Of a DNA stretch of 64,000 bases, positions 16,842-26,306 are shown piece by piece; the first letter of the stretch is position 1; each line of letters opens with the position of its first letter. The notes under the pieces were generated by a model. That model worked only from the letters and a program-made list of their open reading frames with translations. It was not told where the DNA came from and made no database searches. The position numbers and the translations under genes are program-made. The DNA comes from Palsa-504 sp963822765 (lineage in GTDB: Bacteria > Actinomycetota > Actinomycetes > Streptosporangiales > Streptosporangiaceae). The DNA lies in contig CAWGJL010000054.1 of assembly GCA_963822765.1 (NCBI GenBank), positions 62,001 to 126,000 of the forward strand, written 5' to 3'.

Positions 16842-19651
16842 CATGAACCAGAGCTGGCCCCGAGTATCGCGTAGTTGTACATGCCGTAGAACGCCTGGAC
16901 GTAGACGTTGGTGAGTCTCGGCGACCGGTACAGGACGGTCTTGGAGTAGACCCCGGGCAAGATGGCCGCGTCCTTCATGACCTGCTCGTCGACCTGGGAC
17001 CAGATCGCCGTGCGGGCCGCGCCGGTGACCGTGGTGGACTGGACGAACAGGTTGTTCACCACCGGGTCGTTCTCTTCGGAGATGTTGGCGTTGCCGACGG
17101 GCGAGATGGAGTTCCCGGCGGTGAGCGAGTCGAGGAACCCGTAGCCGTTCGGCCAGTCGGCTTGCCACAGGCCCGCGGCGATGCCGATGTCGTGGGAGTG
17201 CACGTAGGCGGTGGAGCCGGCCGAGCTCTGGTAGTAGTCGGCGGTCGAGGCGCCCTTCAGCGTCACCTTGATGCCCACCCGGGCCAGCGCGGCCCGCAGC
17301 GCGGTGACCGCGGCGGTCTCCTGCGGGTTGTCATTGCGGTAGGCCAGGTTGGTGCTGAAGCCGCCGGGCTGACCGCACATCGCGAGCTGCTGCCTGGCCG
17401 AGGCCATGTCACCGCCGGGCTGGGACAGCGCGTGGTACAGGTCGAACTGCTTGTAGCCCAGGACGACGGGCGGCATCACGGTGCTCGCGATCTGCGCGTT
17501 GGCGGAGCCGCCCCACGCGGTCTGGATGGTGCTCTTGTCCGCCGCGTACTCGATCGCCTCCCGGCAGTGCACGTTGTTCAACGGCGCGACCTTGGTGTTG
17601 AGGTACATGAACCGCGCGAACCCGTCGAGCGGATTGTCCGCGTTGGCCTTGTCCGCCGGGCTGGACAAGATCCTGGCCTGCGCCGACGAGGCGACGCCCT
17701 GGCCCTGCGCGTCCACGTCGATGTCGCCGGTCAGCAGCCCGCTGTCGATGCTGGCCTGGTTCACGTTCAGGTTCATGACGATCTGGCTGGGCAACTGCTT
17801 GGCGTTCGGGTCCGTGGCCGGGTTCCACTGCGGGTTGGGCACCAGGGTGAGCTGTTTGCTCTGCGAGTAGCTCTTGAACATGTACGGGCCCGTGGACAGC
17901 GGGTGCAGCTGGTAGTCCGCGCCCTTGTCCGCGCTCGGCGGCACCGGGGCGCTGCTCGGGAAGGCCAGCACGTACGGCAGGTCCGGGAACGCGAACTGCA
18001 GGTGGAACACGAGCGTGGTCGCGTTCGGGGTGTCGATGGCGGTCAGGCCCGCCGGGCTCTTGTCCTTGTACGGGCCCGGGTAGTTCGGGTCGGTGAGCAC
18101 CGTCTGGTAGTAGTTGGGCCCGTTGCCCAGCACCGTCCGGTCGTAGGTGCGCTCGATCGCGTACTTCACGTCCTGCGCGGTGACGACCGTGCCGTTCTCG
18201 AACTTGACGCCGGACTGGATGTGGAACGTCCAGGTCATTCCGTCAGTGCTGCTCGTGCCCAGGTCCGCGGCCAGGTCGGGCACGAGCTGCAGGCCGCACG
18301 CGCCCGGGCAGGATTTGTAGGTGAACAACGGCATGGCGAACAGCCGGTCGAAGTTGATCACCCAGGGGAGGTAGGTGTTGCCGGGGTCGAACGAGTCTGG
18401 TGTGCTCTGCGCGTCGAAGACCAGGGTCCCGCCCTTGTGGTCGGACGGGTTGACCACGGCGGACAGGGCGGCGTTGAACGCCGCCGCGGTGCTCGGCGGG
18501 GCAGCGCTGGTGCTGGTGCGGGCGCCGCTGCTGCCGCCGGAGGCGGACGGGCTCTTCGCCGGGTGCCCGGACAAGAGCAGGCCGGTTACGGTGCCCGCGG
18601 CCGCGACCAGGACGGCCAGGGCCAGCGCGGCGTAGACCCGGACCGGGCGCCGGTGAGCCGGCGGTGGAGCGGGCAGGGTCGGGCGCAGCACAGGCGGGAT
18701 GCGGTGATCGGTCGTGGCCGGAGCCGATTCCCGTCCGCGGCCCTGACCGGCCGGCTGGCCGGCTGGCAGCGAGCTGGCCGCGGCCGGCCGCCAGGTCTGG
18801 GCCAGGATCGTCTGGGTGGGCGTGTCGAAGCGGCCGCCCGGCTGGGTGGACGTATTCGTCAGCTGGCGCAGCAGGTCAGCCGCGGTGGGCCGGTTCTGCG
18901 GCTCCTTAGCCAGGGCGGCCTCGATCCAGGGCCGCAGCGAATCCGGCACCGCGGTGATGTCCGGTTCGGTGTTCATGATCCGGTAGAAGATGGCGGCGGA
19001 CACACCAGTGCCGAACGGCGCGGTCCCGCTGGCCGCGTACGCGATCGTCACCGCCCAGGAGAAGATGTCCGACGCCGGGACGGCCTGGCCCATGATCTGC
19101 TCGGGGGCCATGAACCCGATCGAGCCGACCGTCATTCCGGTGCCGGTGAGGACCGTCGCGTCCCCGGCCTGGGCGATCCCGAAGTCGATGACCTTGGGGC
19201 CGCCCCCGGTGAGGAGCACGTTGGACGGCTTGAGGTCGCGGTGGACCACGCCGACCGCGTGGATCGCGGCCAGCGCCTCGGCCAGCCCGGTCGCCAGGCC
19301 GTACAGCATCTCGGGCCCGAGCGCGCCCTGCTCCTCGATGTAGTCGGCCAGCGAGGGCCCGTCGATGTACTCGGTGACCAGGAACGGCCGCTGCGCCTGG
19401 GTGTCAGCCTCGATCACCTTTACCGTGCACATGCCCTTGACCCGGGTGAGCGTGGCCACCTCACGGCTGAACCGGGCCCGGAACTCAGGGTTCTCGGCCA
19501 GTTCCGGGCGCAGGACCTTCACCGCGACCGGGCTGCCGTCCTTGGCGGCACCCAGGTAGACCACGCCCATCCCGCCGGCACCCAGCCGGGCGGTCAACCG
19601 GTAGCGGCCGACCCGCGCGGGGTCGCCCGGCAATAGCTGCGCGTGCGCCAA
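16841..19651 (-). CDS. Transmembrane Ser/Thr protein kinase fused to an oligopeptide-binding (SBP family 5) domain
   Basis: A 936-residue two-part receptor. Residues ~16-270 are a Hanks-type kinase: glycine loop LGAGGMGVVYLG, Lys45 (AVKVL), Glu64, HRDLKPSN with catalytic Asp139, DFG at 156-158 and APEQ. All key residues are present, so it should be active. A Pro-rich linker and one membrane segment (~340-361) follow. Residues ~385-936 are an extracellular solute-binding domain of the DppA/OppA type, with WTFHIQSGVKFENGTVVTAQDV near its start. The kinase would be cytoplasmic and the binding domain outside. The TTG start has GGAGGGGGG five bases upstream. The gene follows dppF of a peptide transporter whose own binding protein is a close paralogue of this domain. 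Peptide sensing that drives phosphorylation is inferred. Confidence 0.93.
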   Translation of the reverse strand: MAHAQLLPGDPARVGRYRLTARLGAGGMGVVYLGAAKDGSPVAVKVLRPELAENPEFRARFSREVATLTRVKGMCTVKVIEADTQAQRPFLVTEYIDGPSLADYIEEQGALGPEMLYGLATGLAEALAAIHAVGVVHRDLKPSNVLLTGGGPKVIDFGIAQAGDATVLTGTGMTVGSIGFMAPEQIMGQAVPASDIFSWAVTIAYAASGTAPFGTGVSAAIFYRIMNTEPDITAVPDSLRPWIEAALAKEPQNRPTAADLLRQLTNTSTQPGGRFDTPTQTILAQTWRPAAASSLPAGQPAGQGRGRESAPATTDHRIPPVLRPTLPAPPPAHRRPVRVYAALALAVLVAAAGTVTGLLLSGHPAKSPSASGGSSGARTSTSAAPPSTAAAFNAALSAVVNPSDHKGGTLVFDAQSTPDSFDPGNTYLPWVINFDRLFAMPLFTYKSCPGACGLQLVPDLAADLGTSSTDGMTWTFHIQSGVKFENGTVVTAQDVKYAIERTYDRTVLGNGPNYYQTVLTDPNYPGPYKDKSPAGLTAIDTPNATTLVFHLQFAFPDLPYVLAFPSSAPVPPSADKGADYQLHPLSTGPYMFKSYSQSKQLTLVPNPQWNPATDPNAKQLPSQIVMNLNVNQASIDSGLLTGDIDVDAQGQGVASSAQARILSSPADKANADNPLDGFARFMYLNTKVAPLNNVHCREAIEYAADKSTIQTAWGGSANAQIASTVMPPVVLGYKQFDLYHALSQPGGDMASARQQLAMCGQPGGFSTNLAYRNDNPQETAAVTALRAALARVGIKVTLKGASTADYYQSSAGSTAYVHSHDIGIAAGLWQADWPNGYGFLDSLTAGNSISPVGNANISEENDPVVNNLFVQSTTVTGAARTAIWSQVDEQVMKDAAILPGVYSKTVLYRSPRLTNVYVQAFYGMYNYAILGASSGS

Positions 19652-19877
19652 CGAAACCCCCCTCCGCCCGTGACCATGGCCGCACGGACAGCCCCAACCC
19701 AGCCGATGATTGATCCTTGAACGTACATGATGTCAGCCGGGCGCCGCCTGCGACAGACTCTGCGGTAGGACTAGTCGTTCTCGACCACGAAGTCCCACTT
19801 GGCGACGATATTGCGGGCGTCCGGAGCCCAGCGCATCAGGCCCTCTCCGGTGGCCAGCCGACCGCAGGATGAACGTT
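19652..19877. other. 226-base spacer between dppF and the kinase receptor gene
   Basis: It is long for this operon and may hold a separate promoter for the kinase. On the minus strand it contains a short open stretch ending RWAPDARNIVAKWDFVVEND (stop near 19771), which looks protein-like but has no start of its own. It could be a gene remnant. No other gene is visible. Confidence 0.4.
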
Positions 19878-20945
19878 TCAGGCCGGCTGCGGGGTGTTCT
19901 CCGGGAAGTGGCACGCCACCTGGTGACCGGGGACCAGCTCGGCCAGCGGCGGCTCGGTGGTCCGGCAGATCTGCTGCGCCTTCCAGCACCGGGTGTGGAA
20001 CCGGCACGCGGGCGGGGGCAGCAGCGGGCTCGGTACGTCGCCCTCCAGCCTGATGCGCTGGCGCCGCTCCCGCTGCCCGGTCGCGCTGCTGAGCGGCTCG
20101 GGCACCGGAACCGCGGACAGCAGAGCCACGGTGTACGGGTGCCGCGGCTTGGCGTACAGCTTGTCCCGGTCGGCGATCTCGACGATCTTGCCCAGGTACA
20201 TGACCGCGACCCGGTCGCTGATGTGCCGCACCACGGACAGGTCGTGCGCGATCACCACGTAGGTCAGGCCCAGCTCGTCCTGCAGGTCCTCGAGCAGGTT
20301 GATGACCTGCGCCTGGATCGACACGTCGAGGGCGCTCACCGGCTCGTCGGCCACGATCAGCTTGGGCCGCAAGGCGAGGGTGCGGGCGATCCCGATGCGC
20401 TGGCGCTGGCCGCCGGAGAACTCGTGCGGGTAGCGGTTGTAGTGCTCGGGGTTGAGGCCGACGAGCTCGAGCAGTTCCTGCACGTTGCGCTTGACCCCGC
20501 CGGGCACCTTGACCTTCTGCAGCCGGAACGGGGCGCCCACGATCCCGCCGACCGTGTGCCGGGGGTTGAGCGAAGAGTAGGGATCCTGGAAGATCATCTG
20601 GATCTCGCGCCGCAGCGGGCGCATCTGGCCCTGACGCAGGTGCGTGACGTCGTGGCCGTCGATCACGATCTGGCCGCCGGTCGGCTCGTCCAGCCGGACC
20701 AGCAGGCGGCCGGTGGTGGTCTTCCCGCAGCCCGACTCGCCGACCAGGCCCAGGGTCTGGCCGCGGGTCACCGACAGGTTGATCCCGTCGACGGCCCGGA
20801 CGGCACCGACCTTGCGCCGGAACACCACGCCGCGGGTGACGGGGAAGTGCCGGACCAGGTCGGTCGCCTCGAGCAGCGTGTCGCCGTTCCGCCCGGCGAC
20901 CTGGCCTGTGTCGGACACCGGCGGCGTCTGGGTTTGCTCGCTCAT
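19878..20945 (-). CDS. Oligopeptide ABC transporter ATP-binding protein, DppF type
   Basis: One of two cytoplasmic ATPases of a peptide importer. It shows Walker A GESGCGKTTTGR, the signature FSGGQRQRIGIARTLAL, Walker B KLIVADEPVSALD and the C-terminal oligopeptide domain with paired Cys (CRFHTRCWKAQQIC). The start MSEQTQTPPV overlaps the end of the dppD gene by four bases, so the two are coupled. Ligand class is assigned from the family; dipeptide versus oligopeptide cannot be told. Confidence 0.93.
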   Translation of the reverse strand: MSEQTQTPPVSDTGQVAGRNGDTLLEATDLVRHFPVTRGVVFRRKVGAVRAVDGINLSVTRGQTLGLVGESGCGKTTTGRLLVRLDEPTGGQIVIDGHDVTHLRQGQMRPLRREIQMIFQDPYSSLNPRHTVGGIVGAPFRLQKVKVPGGVKRNVQELLELVGLNPEHYNRYPHEFSGGQRQRIGIARTLALRPKLIVADEPVSALDVSIQAQVINLLEDLQDELGLTYVVIAHDLSVVRHISDRVAVMYLGKIVEIADRDKLYAKPRHPYTVALLSAVPVPEPLSSATGQRERRQRIRLEGDVPSPLLPPPACRFHTRCWKAQQICRTTEPPLAELVPGHQVACHFPENTPQPA

Positions 20946-22033
20946 GCCGGCTCCCTGGCTTCCGGTTCCCCGGTCGCTTCGTCGGCGGCCGGCGGCTTGG
21001 CGTCGTCCGGGACCTGGCCTGCGGACAGGTCGGCCCACTGCCTGGTCCGCTGCTCGGTGGTCAGGTGGCACGCCGCGGCGTGCCCCGGCGTCACCGCCTC
21101 GCGCAAGGGCGGGACCTCGGTCTCGCAGCGCCGGCCGCCGACCAACTCGGTGTACCGGCAGCGCGGGTGGAACGGGCAGCCCGGGGGGACCCTGATCAGG
21201 CTGGGCGGCGTGCCGGGTATCGGAACCAGCCGGGTGGTCTTCTCCCGGTCCATCCGGGGCATCGAGGACAGCAGGCCCCAGGTGTAGGGGTGGTCCGGCC
21301 GGCCGAAGATGTCCGCCGCGGACCCGTACTCGGCCATCCGGCCCGCGTACATGACCAGGATGTCGTCGGACAGCTCGGCCACCACGCCGAGATCGTGGGT
21401 GATCATGATGACCGCCGAGCCGAATTCCGACTGCAGGTCGGAGATCAGGTCCAGGATCTGGGCCTGCACGGTGACGTCGAGCGCCGTGGTGGGCTCGTCG
21501 GCGATGAGCAGCTCGGGATCGCAGGACAGCGCCATGGCGATCATGGCGCGCTGGCGCATGCCGCCGGAGAACTGGTGCGGGTAGTCGTCCACCCGGCTCT
21601 GGGGCGTCGGGATGCCGACCCGGCCGAGCAGGTCGACGGCGTGCTTGCGGGCGACCTGTTTGCTCACCTGGTTGTGGACCCGGTACGCCTCGATGATCTG
21701 GTTGCCCACCGTGTAATAGGGGTGCAGCGAGGACAGCGGATCCTGGAAGATCATGGCCACCTTGCTGCCGCGCAGCTCACGGACCCGGGTCGGGGTCGCG
21801 GTGACCAGGTCCTCGCCGTCCAGCCGGATGTGGCCGGTGATCTCGGCCTTGGTGCCCTGATGCAGGCCCATGATGCCCAGGCTGGTCACGCTCTTACCCG
21901 AGCCCGACTCGCCTACGATGCCCAGCGTGCGACCGCGTTCGAGGTCGAACGAGATGCCGTCGACCGCCCTGACCAGGCCGTCGTCGGTGCGGAAGTGGAT
22001 CCGGAGGTCCTCGACCTCGAGCATGGACGCCAT
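20942..22033 (-). CDS. Oligopeptide ABC transporter ATP-binding protein, DppD type
   Basis: The partner ATPase, 363 residues: Walker A GESGSGKSVTSLG, signature FSGGMRQRAMIAMAL, Walker B LLIADEPTTALD, and a Cys-containing C-terminal oligopeptide domain (CPFHPRCRYTELVGGRRC). ATG 22033 overlaps the permease stop (TGATG), so the two are translated as a unit. The last ~40 residues are a variable acidic/Pro tail. Confidence 0.93.
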   Translation of the reverse strand: MASMLEVEDLRIHFRTDDGLVRAVDGISFDLERGRTLGIVGESGSGKSVTSLGIMGLHQGTKAEITGHIRLDGEDLVTATPTRVRELRGSKVAMIFQDPLSSLHPYYTVGNQIIEAYRVHNQVSKQVARKHAVDLLGRVGIPTPQSRVDDYPHQFSGGMRQRAMIAMALSCDPELLIADEPTTALDVTVQAQILDLISDLQSEFGSAVIMITHDLGVVAELSDDILVMYAGRMAEYGSAADIFGRPDHPYTWGLLSSMPRMDREKTTRLVPIPGTPPSLIRVPPGCPFHPRCRYTELVGGRRCETEVPPLREAVTPGHAAACHLTTEQRTRQWADLSAGQVPDDAKPPAADEATGEPEAREPA

Positions 22034-23040
22034 CAGAACCGAACCCTCGGGTCGACGACCGCGTACAGGATGTCCACGATCATGTTGGCGATAACGATGA
22101 AGAACGCGGCGATCATGACCACGCCCATGATCTCGGGTAGGTCCTGATTCTGGATGGCCTCGATGGTGAACTGGCCGAGACCTGGGAAGGAGAACGTCGT
22201 CTCGGTCAAGATCGCGCCGCCGAGCAGCAGGCCGAGGTCCAAGCCGAAGATCGTGACGATGGGCGTCAGCGCGGCTCGCATCCCGTGTTTGACGATCACC
22301 TTGCGTTCAGGCAAGCCTTTAGCCCGGGCGGTCCTGATGTAGTCCTCGCCCATCGTCTCCAGCATCCCCGCCCTGGTCAGCCGCGCGTACAGCGCCGCAT
22401 AGAGGAAGGCCAGGGTCACCCAGGGCAACACCAGGTTACGCGCCCATAGCAGCGGATTGGAGGTGATGGCGACGTAGTGCACGTTGGGGAAGATCGGCCA
22501 CTTGTAGCTGAACAGCTCCAGCGAGATGAGCCCGGTGAAGAACACCGGCAGCGACACGCCGGCCAGCGCGATGCCCATCGAGAACCGGTCGAAGAAGCTG
22601 CCGCGGCGCAGCGCGGACAGCACGCCGATGGACACCCCGCCGATCAGCCACAGGACGGCCGCCCCGATGGCCAGCGACAGCGTGACCGGGGCGTCGCTGA
22701 TCAGCTGGGGCCAGACCGGCTGCTGGTTGCGGAACGAGTAGCCGAAGCACGGGAACGGGCAGTAGCTGACGTCGGGCCCGTTGTTGTAGTGGACGCCGAA
22801 AATGATGCCCTTGACGAACCGCCCGTACTGCAGGTACAGCGGCGCGTCCAGGCCGAGCTTGACCTCGACCGCCTTGATCTCCGACGGGATGGGGTTACGC
22901 CCCACGTACTGCGCGGCGAGCTGGTAGGCGGTCTGCCCGGCCAGCCGCGGCACGAGGAAGAAGATCGCGAACGTGATCGCGCTGACCAGGAGCAGCAGGA
23001 ACACGGTCAAGATGAGGCGCCGGATGATGAAGTAGATCAT
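22033..23040 (-). CDS. Oligopeptide ABC transporter permease, DppB type
   Basis: Inner-membrane channel subunit of 335 residues with six predicted membrane helices. The first is FIIRRLILTVFLLLLVSAITF. The EAA loop, which docks to the ATPases, is read as DYIRTARAKGLPERKVIVKHG. A ~75-residue extracellular loop after helix 1 is typical of DppB. It lies between the binding-protein gene and dppD in the same direction. Confidence 0.94.
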   Translation of the reverse strand: MIYFIIRRLILTVFLLLLVSAITFAIFFLVPRLAGQTAYQLAAQYVGRNPIPSEIKAVEVKLGLDAPLYLQYGRFVKGIIFGVHYNNGPDVSYCPFPCFGYSFRNQQPVWPQLISDAPVTLSLAIGAAVLWLIGGVSIGVLSALRRGSFFDRFSMGIALAGVSLPVFFTGLISLELFSYKWPIFPNVHYVAITSNPLLWARNLVLPWVTLAFLYAALYARLTRAGMLETMGEDYIRTARAKGLPERKVIVKHGMRAALTPIVTIFGLDLGLLLGGAILTETTFSFPGLGQFTIEAIQNQDLPEIMGVVMIAAFFIVIANMIVDILYAVVDPRVRF

Positions 23041-23125
23041 CGCGTGTGACGCCGCCGCCGGACGGGGGTGGATGTTCCCCGCCCGGCAGCGGCGCCTTCA
23101 CCTGCTCTCTAGGCTCGGGCCTTGC

Positions 23126-23154
23126 TTGTCTGGCCGCCTTCGGCGGCGGGCACG
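23126..23154 (+). repeat. Short palindromic repeat, family B copy 1
   Basis: TGGCCGCCTTCGGCGGCGGG, with a GCCGCC/GGCGGC hairpin. It lies in the spacer between the binding-protein stop and dppB. Related copies are at 42692 (same strand) and 59690 (opposite strand). Confidence 0.6.
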
Positions 23155-23155
23155 G

Positions 23156-24926
23156 TCACGAAGTCACGCCCATCACGGCATAGTTGTACATGCCGTAGAA
23201 CGCCTGCACGTAGACGTTGGTGAGGTTCGACGGCCGGTACAGCAGGACCTTCTGGTACACCATGGGCAGGATGACGGCGTCCTTCATGGCCTGCTCGTCG
23301 ATCTGGGACCAGATCGCGGTCCGGGCCGCGCCGGTGACCTTGCTGGACTGGGTGAACAGGTTGTTGATCACCGGGTTGTTCTCTTCGGAGACGTTGGAGT
23401 TGCCGGTGGCGCTGATGGTGTTCCCGGCGACGAGCGAGTCGAGGAAGCCGAAGCCGTCCGGCCAGTCGGCACCCCAGCCGCCCGCGGCCATGCCGAGGTC
23501 GTGGGAGTGCACGTAGGCCGGCGCGCCCGCGAAGTCGGTGTAGTAGCTGCCGGCCGGGAAGCCCTTCAGCGTGCACCTTGATCCCGACCTGGGCCAGCGA
23601 GGCCTGCAGCGCGGTGACGGCGGCGACCTCCGTCGGCCGGGTCGGTGCGGTAGGCCAGGCCGGTGGTGAAGCCGTTCGGCATGACCGCACATCGCGAGCT
23701 GCTGCTTGGCCGCGCTGATGTCACCGGTCGGCTGGGACAGCGCGTTGTAGTAGTCGAACGACTTGTAGCCCATGATGTTCGGCGGCATGATCGTGCTGCC
23801 GATCTGCCCGCCCGCGATCGGGCCGCCCCACGCCGTCTGCATCGTCACCTTGTTCGCCGCGTACTCGACCGCCTCGCGGCAGTGCAGGTTGTTCATCGGC
23901 GCGACCTTGGTGTTGAGGTAGATGAACCGCGCGAACCCGTTGACCGGGTTGTCGGAGTTCGCCTTCAGCGTCGGGTTGCCCAGCACCTGGGCCCGGCCGG
24001 CGGCGGCCAGGCCGGTTCCGGCCGAGTCCACCTGGATGTCGCCGTGGATCAGGCGGTTGTCGATGTCAGGCTGGCTCACGTTCAGGTTCACGATGATCTG
24101 GCTGGCCAGCTGCTTGGCGTTCGGGTCCGTGGCCGGGTTCCACTGCGGGTTGGGCACCATGGTGAGCTGCTTGTTCAGCGTGTAGTTCTTGAACATGTAC
24201 GGGCCGGTCGACAGCGGGTGCAGCTGGTAGTTGCTGCCGGTGTCCGCGCTCTGCAGCACCGGGGCGCTGCTCGGGAAGGCCAGCACGTCCGGCAGGTCCG
24301 GGAACGGCGCCACCAGGTGGAACACCAGCGTGGTCGCGTTCGGGGTGTCGATCGCGGTCAGACCCGCCGGGCTCTTGTCCTTGTACGGGCCCGGGTACTT
24401 CGGGTCGGTCAGCAGCGCCTGGTAGTAGGTCGGCCCGTTGGCCGCCACCGACCGGTCGTAGGTGCGCTCGATCCCGTACTTCACGTCCTGCGGCGGTGAC
24501 GACCGTGCCGTTCTCGAACTTGACGCCGGACTGAATGTGGAACGTCCAGGTCAGCCCGTCGGAGCTGACCGTGCCCATGTCCGTGGCCAGGTCCGGCACG
24601 AGCTGCTCGCCGCACGCGCCCGGGCAGGACTTGAAGGTAAACATCGGCATGACGAACAGCCGGTCGAAGTTCAGCACCCACGCGTAGTAGGTGTTGCCGG
24701 GGTCGAACGAGTCCGGCGTGCTGCTGTTGTCAAAGATCAGGGTCCCGCCCTTGTGGGTGGACGGGTTGACCACGGCGGAGATGCCGGCGTTGAACGCCAC
24801 TGCCCCCGGCGTCGTGTTGTTGTTTCCGCTACTGCCGCTACTGCCGCTGCTGCTGCTGCAGGCACTGATCAGCAGTGCCCCGGCCGCGGCAACTGCCGTC
24901 GCCGCGAAGATCCTGCGTCTCCTCAT
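23156..24926 (-). CDS. Oligopeptide-binding lipoprotein (SBP family 5) with four apparent +1 frameshifts
   Basis: The extracellular binding component of the importer. A signal peptide with lipobox ends LLISAC (Cys23), so the protein should be membrane-anchored. The mature part matches the external domain of the kinase receptor at 16841 closely, for example NPQWNPATDPNAKQL in both. Aligning the DNA of the two paralogues shows extra single bases here at about 24492 (CTGCGGCGG versus CTGCGCGG), 23680, 23630 and 23573. The last three together restore the frame. Corrected length is about 589 residues. It is either a sequencing-damaged intact gene (favoured) or a recent pseudogene. Confidence 0.82.
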
Positions 24927-24976
24927 GCGTCCGAACGCCTCCTGTACTCGTTCACTTCTGGGCTGCGTACCGCTGG

Positions 24977-25966
24977 TTACCGGGTCCTCGGATCCAGCGC
25001 GTCGCGCAGCCCATCACCGAATAGGTTGAATGCCAGTACCGTGATGAAAATCGTCAGCCCGGGGACGAGCATGTACTCCGGGTCGATGTAGTAGAAACCG
25101 TTCTGTACCGCACTGGAGAGCATCTGCCCCCAGGTGGGCGTGGGCACGTAGAGGCCGACGCCGAGGTAGTCCAGGGCCGCCTCGAACAAGATGTTGGTCG
25201 GGATCAGCAGGGTCGCGTAGACCAGGATCGGTGCCACCAGGTTCGGCAGCAGCTCCCGGAACAGGATGTACGGCGCGCGTGCGCCGAGGCTGCGGGCGGC
25301 GTCAACGAACTCGCGTTCGCGCAGCGACAGGGTCTGGCCGCGGATGATCCGCCCCATGTACGGCCAGTTGAAGAAGCCGATGACGAAGATCAGGACCGCG
25401 ATCCGCAGCGAGTTCCCGGACAGGCCGAACCCGCTGTTCGGGATGACGCCCGCCAGCGCCAGCGCGAACACCAGCAGCGGGAAGGCGAGGAACACGTCCA
25501 TGGCCCGGGCGATGAGCGAGTCGACCCAGCCGCCGAAGTAGCCGGCCACCACGCCGAAGAAGGTGCCGATGCTGACCGCGAGCACGGTGGCCAGGAACGC
25601 GATGAGCAGCGAGTACTGGGCGCCGACGACGATCCGGGCCAGCAGGTCGCGGCCGGTCTCCGGCTCGACGCCCAGCGGATGGGCCAGGCTGATCCCGCCG
25701 AACGCGCCGTTGGGCTTCAGGAACGTCGAGTTGATCAGGTTGGAGTTGTACACGTCCGGGTTCTGCACGACGTGCGGGCCGATGATGGCGACCAGGATCA
25801 GGAACACCACGACGATGCCGCCGCCGATGGCCACCTTGTCCCGGCGCAGCCGCATCCAGGCGATCTGCCCCAGAGACCGGCCTTCGATCGCCTTGCCCGC
25901 GACGGATACCGGAGCGTCCGGCTCCGGGCCGCCCGGACCCGTCGCCACGTCTATGGGCACGGCCAT
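24977..25966 (-). CDS. Oligopeptide ABC transporter permease, DppC type
   Basis: The second channel subunit, about 329 residues from ATG 25966 (MAVPIDVATG). It shows the N-terminal OppC segment (IAWMRLRRDKVAIGGGIVVV), the pre-channel GVEPETGRDLLARIVVGAQ and the EAA motif EFVDAARSLGARAPYIL. It is the first gene of the operon, with the binding protein next. An alternative start upstream is less likely because the extra residues are not family-like. Confidence 0.93.
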   Translation of the reverse strand: MAVPIDVATGPGGPEPDAPVSVAGKAIEGRSLGQIAWMRLRRDKVAIGGGIVVVFLILVAIIGPHVVQNPDVYNSNLINSTFLKPNGAFGGISLAHPLGVEPETGRDLLARIVVGAQYSLLIAFLATVLAVSIGTFFGVVAGYFGGWVDSLIARAMDVFLAFPLLVFALALAGVIPNSGFGLSGNSLRIAVLIFVIGFFNWPYMGRIIRGQTLSLREREFVDAARSLGARAPYILFRELLPNLVAPILVYATLLIPTNILFEAALDYLGVGLYVPTPTWGQMLSSAVQNGFYYIDPEYMLVPGLTIFITVLAFNLFGDGLRDALDPRTR

Positions 25967-26306
25967 CGTTACGAAATCACTCTCTCTTGGTGTCGCTGGC
26001 TTGCTGTCGCTGGAACAAAGGCATCTATCGCGTCCGGGACCGGCCCCCACGGTAAACCGCAATGCAACGCCCTCGGCCTTTACCTAGTGAGATTCCGTCA
26101 TTTCGCGCGCAGGTACCAGTCCCGCGCGGCAGTCGTAGCGTGATCGTGATCGAAGTCGTCCCCATTTGTCATCGTGTGGAGCATATGGGGTAGGTGTGAC
26201 TGCAGAGGTTTCAAGCAGCCCGTCGGCCGGTCATGGCGCTTCGCCTGGGTGACGGCACGCGTGATGGAATCTATGGCGACAGGCGAGGTTCGCGGGAAGA
26301 TTTTCC
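25967..26306. promoter_or_regulatory. Upstream region of the first dpp operon
   Basis: A 340-base non-coding gap. It must contain the operon promoter. Visible features are GATCGTGATCG direct-repeat-like sequence near 26143 and CCTTTACCTAGTGAGAT at 26077-26093, nearly identical to a sequence just upstream of prcA (7968-7984). I cannot place -10 and -35 boxes with confidence. Confidence 0.35.

Noticed and set aside
17162..19636. An 824-residue open frame on the + strand opposite the kinase-SBP gene
   Set aside because: Composition (Val/Gly/Arg/His) and exact overlap with a conserved gene show that it is a shadow. The same holds for 11257-12819 opposite arc and 29350-31062 opposite metH.
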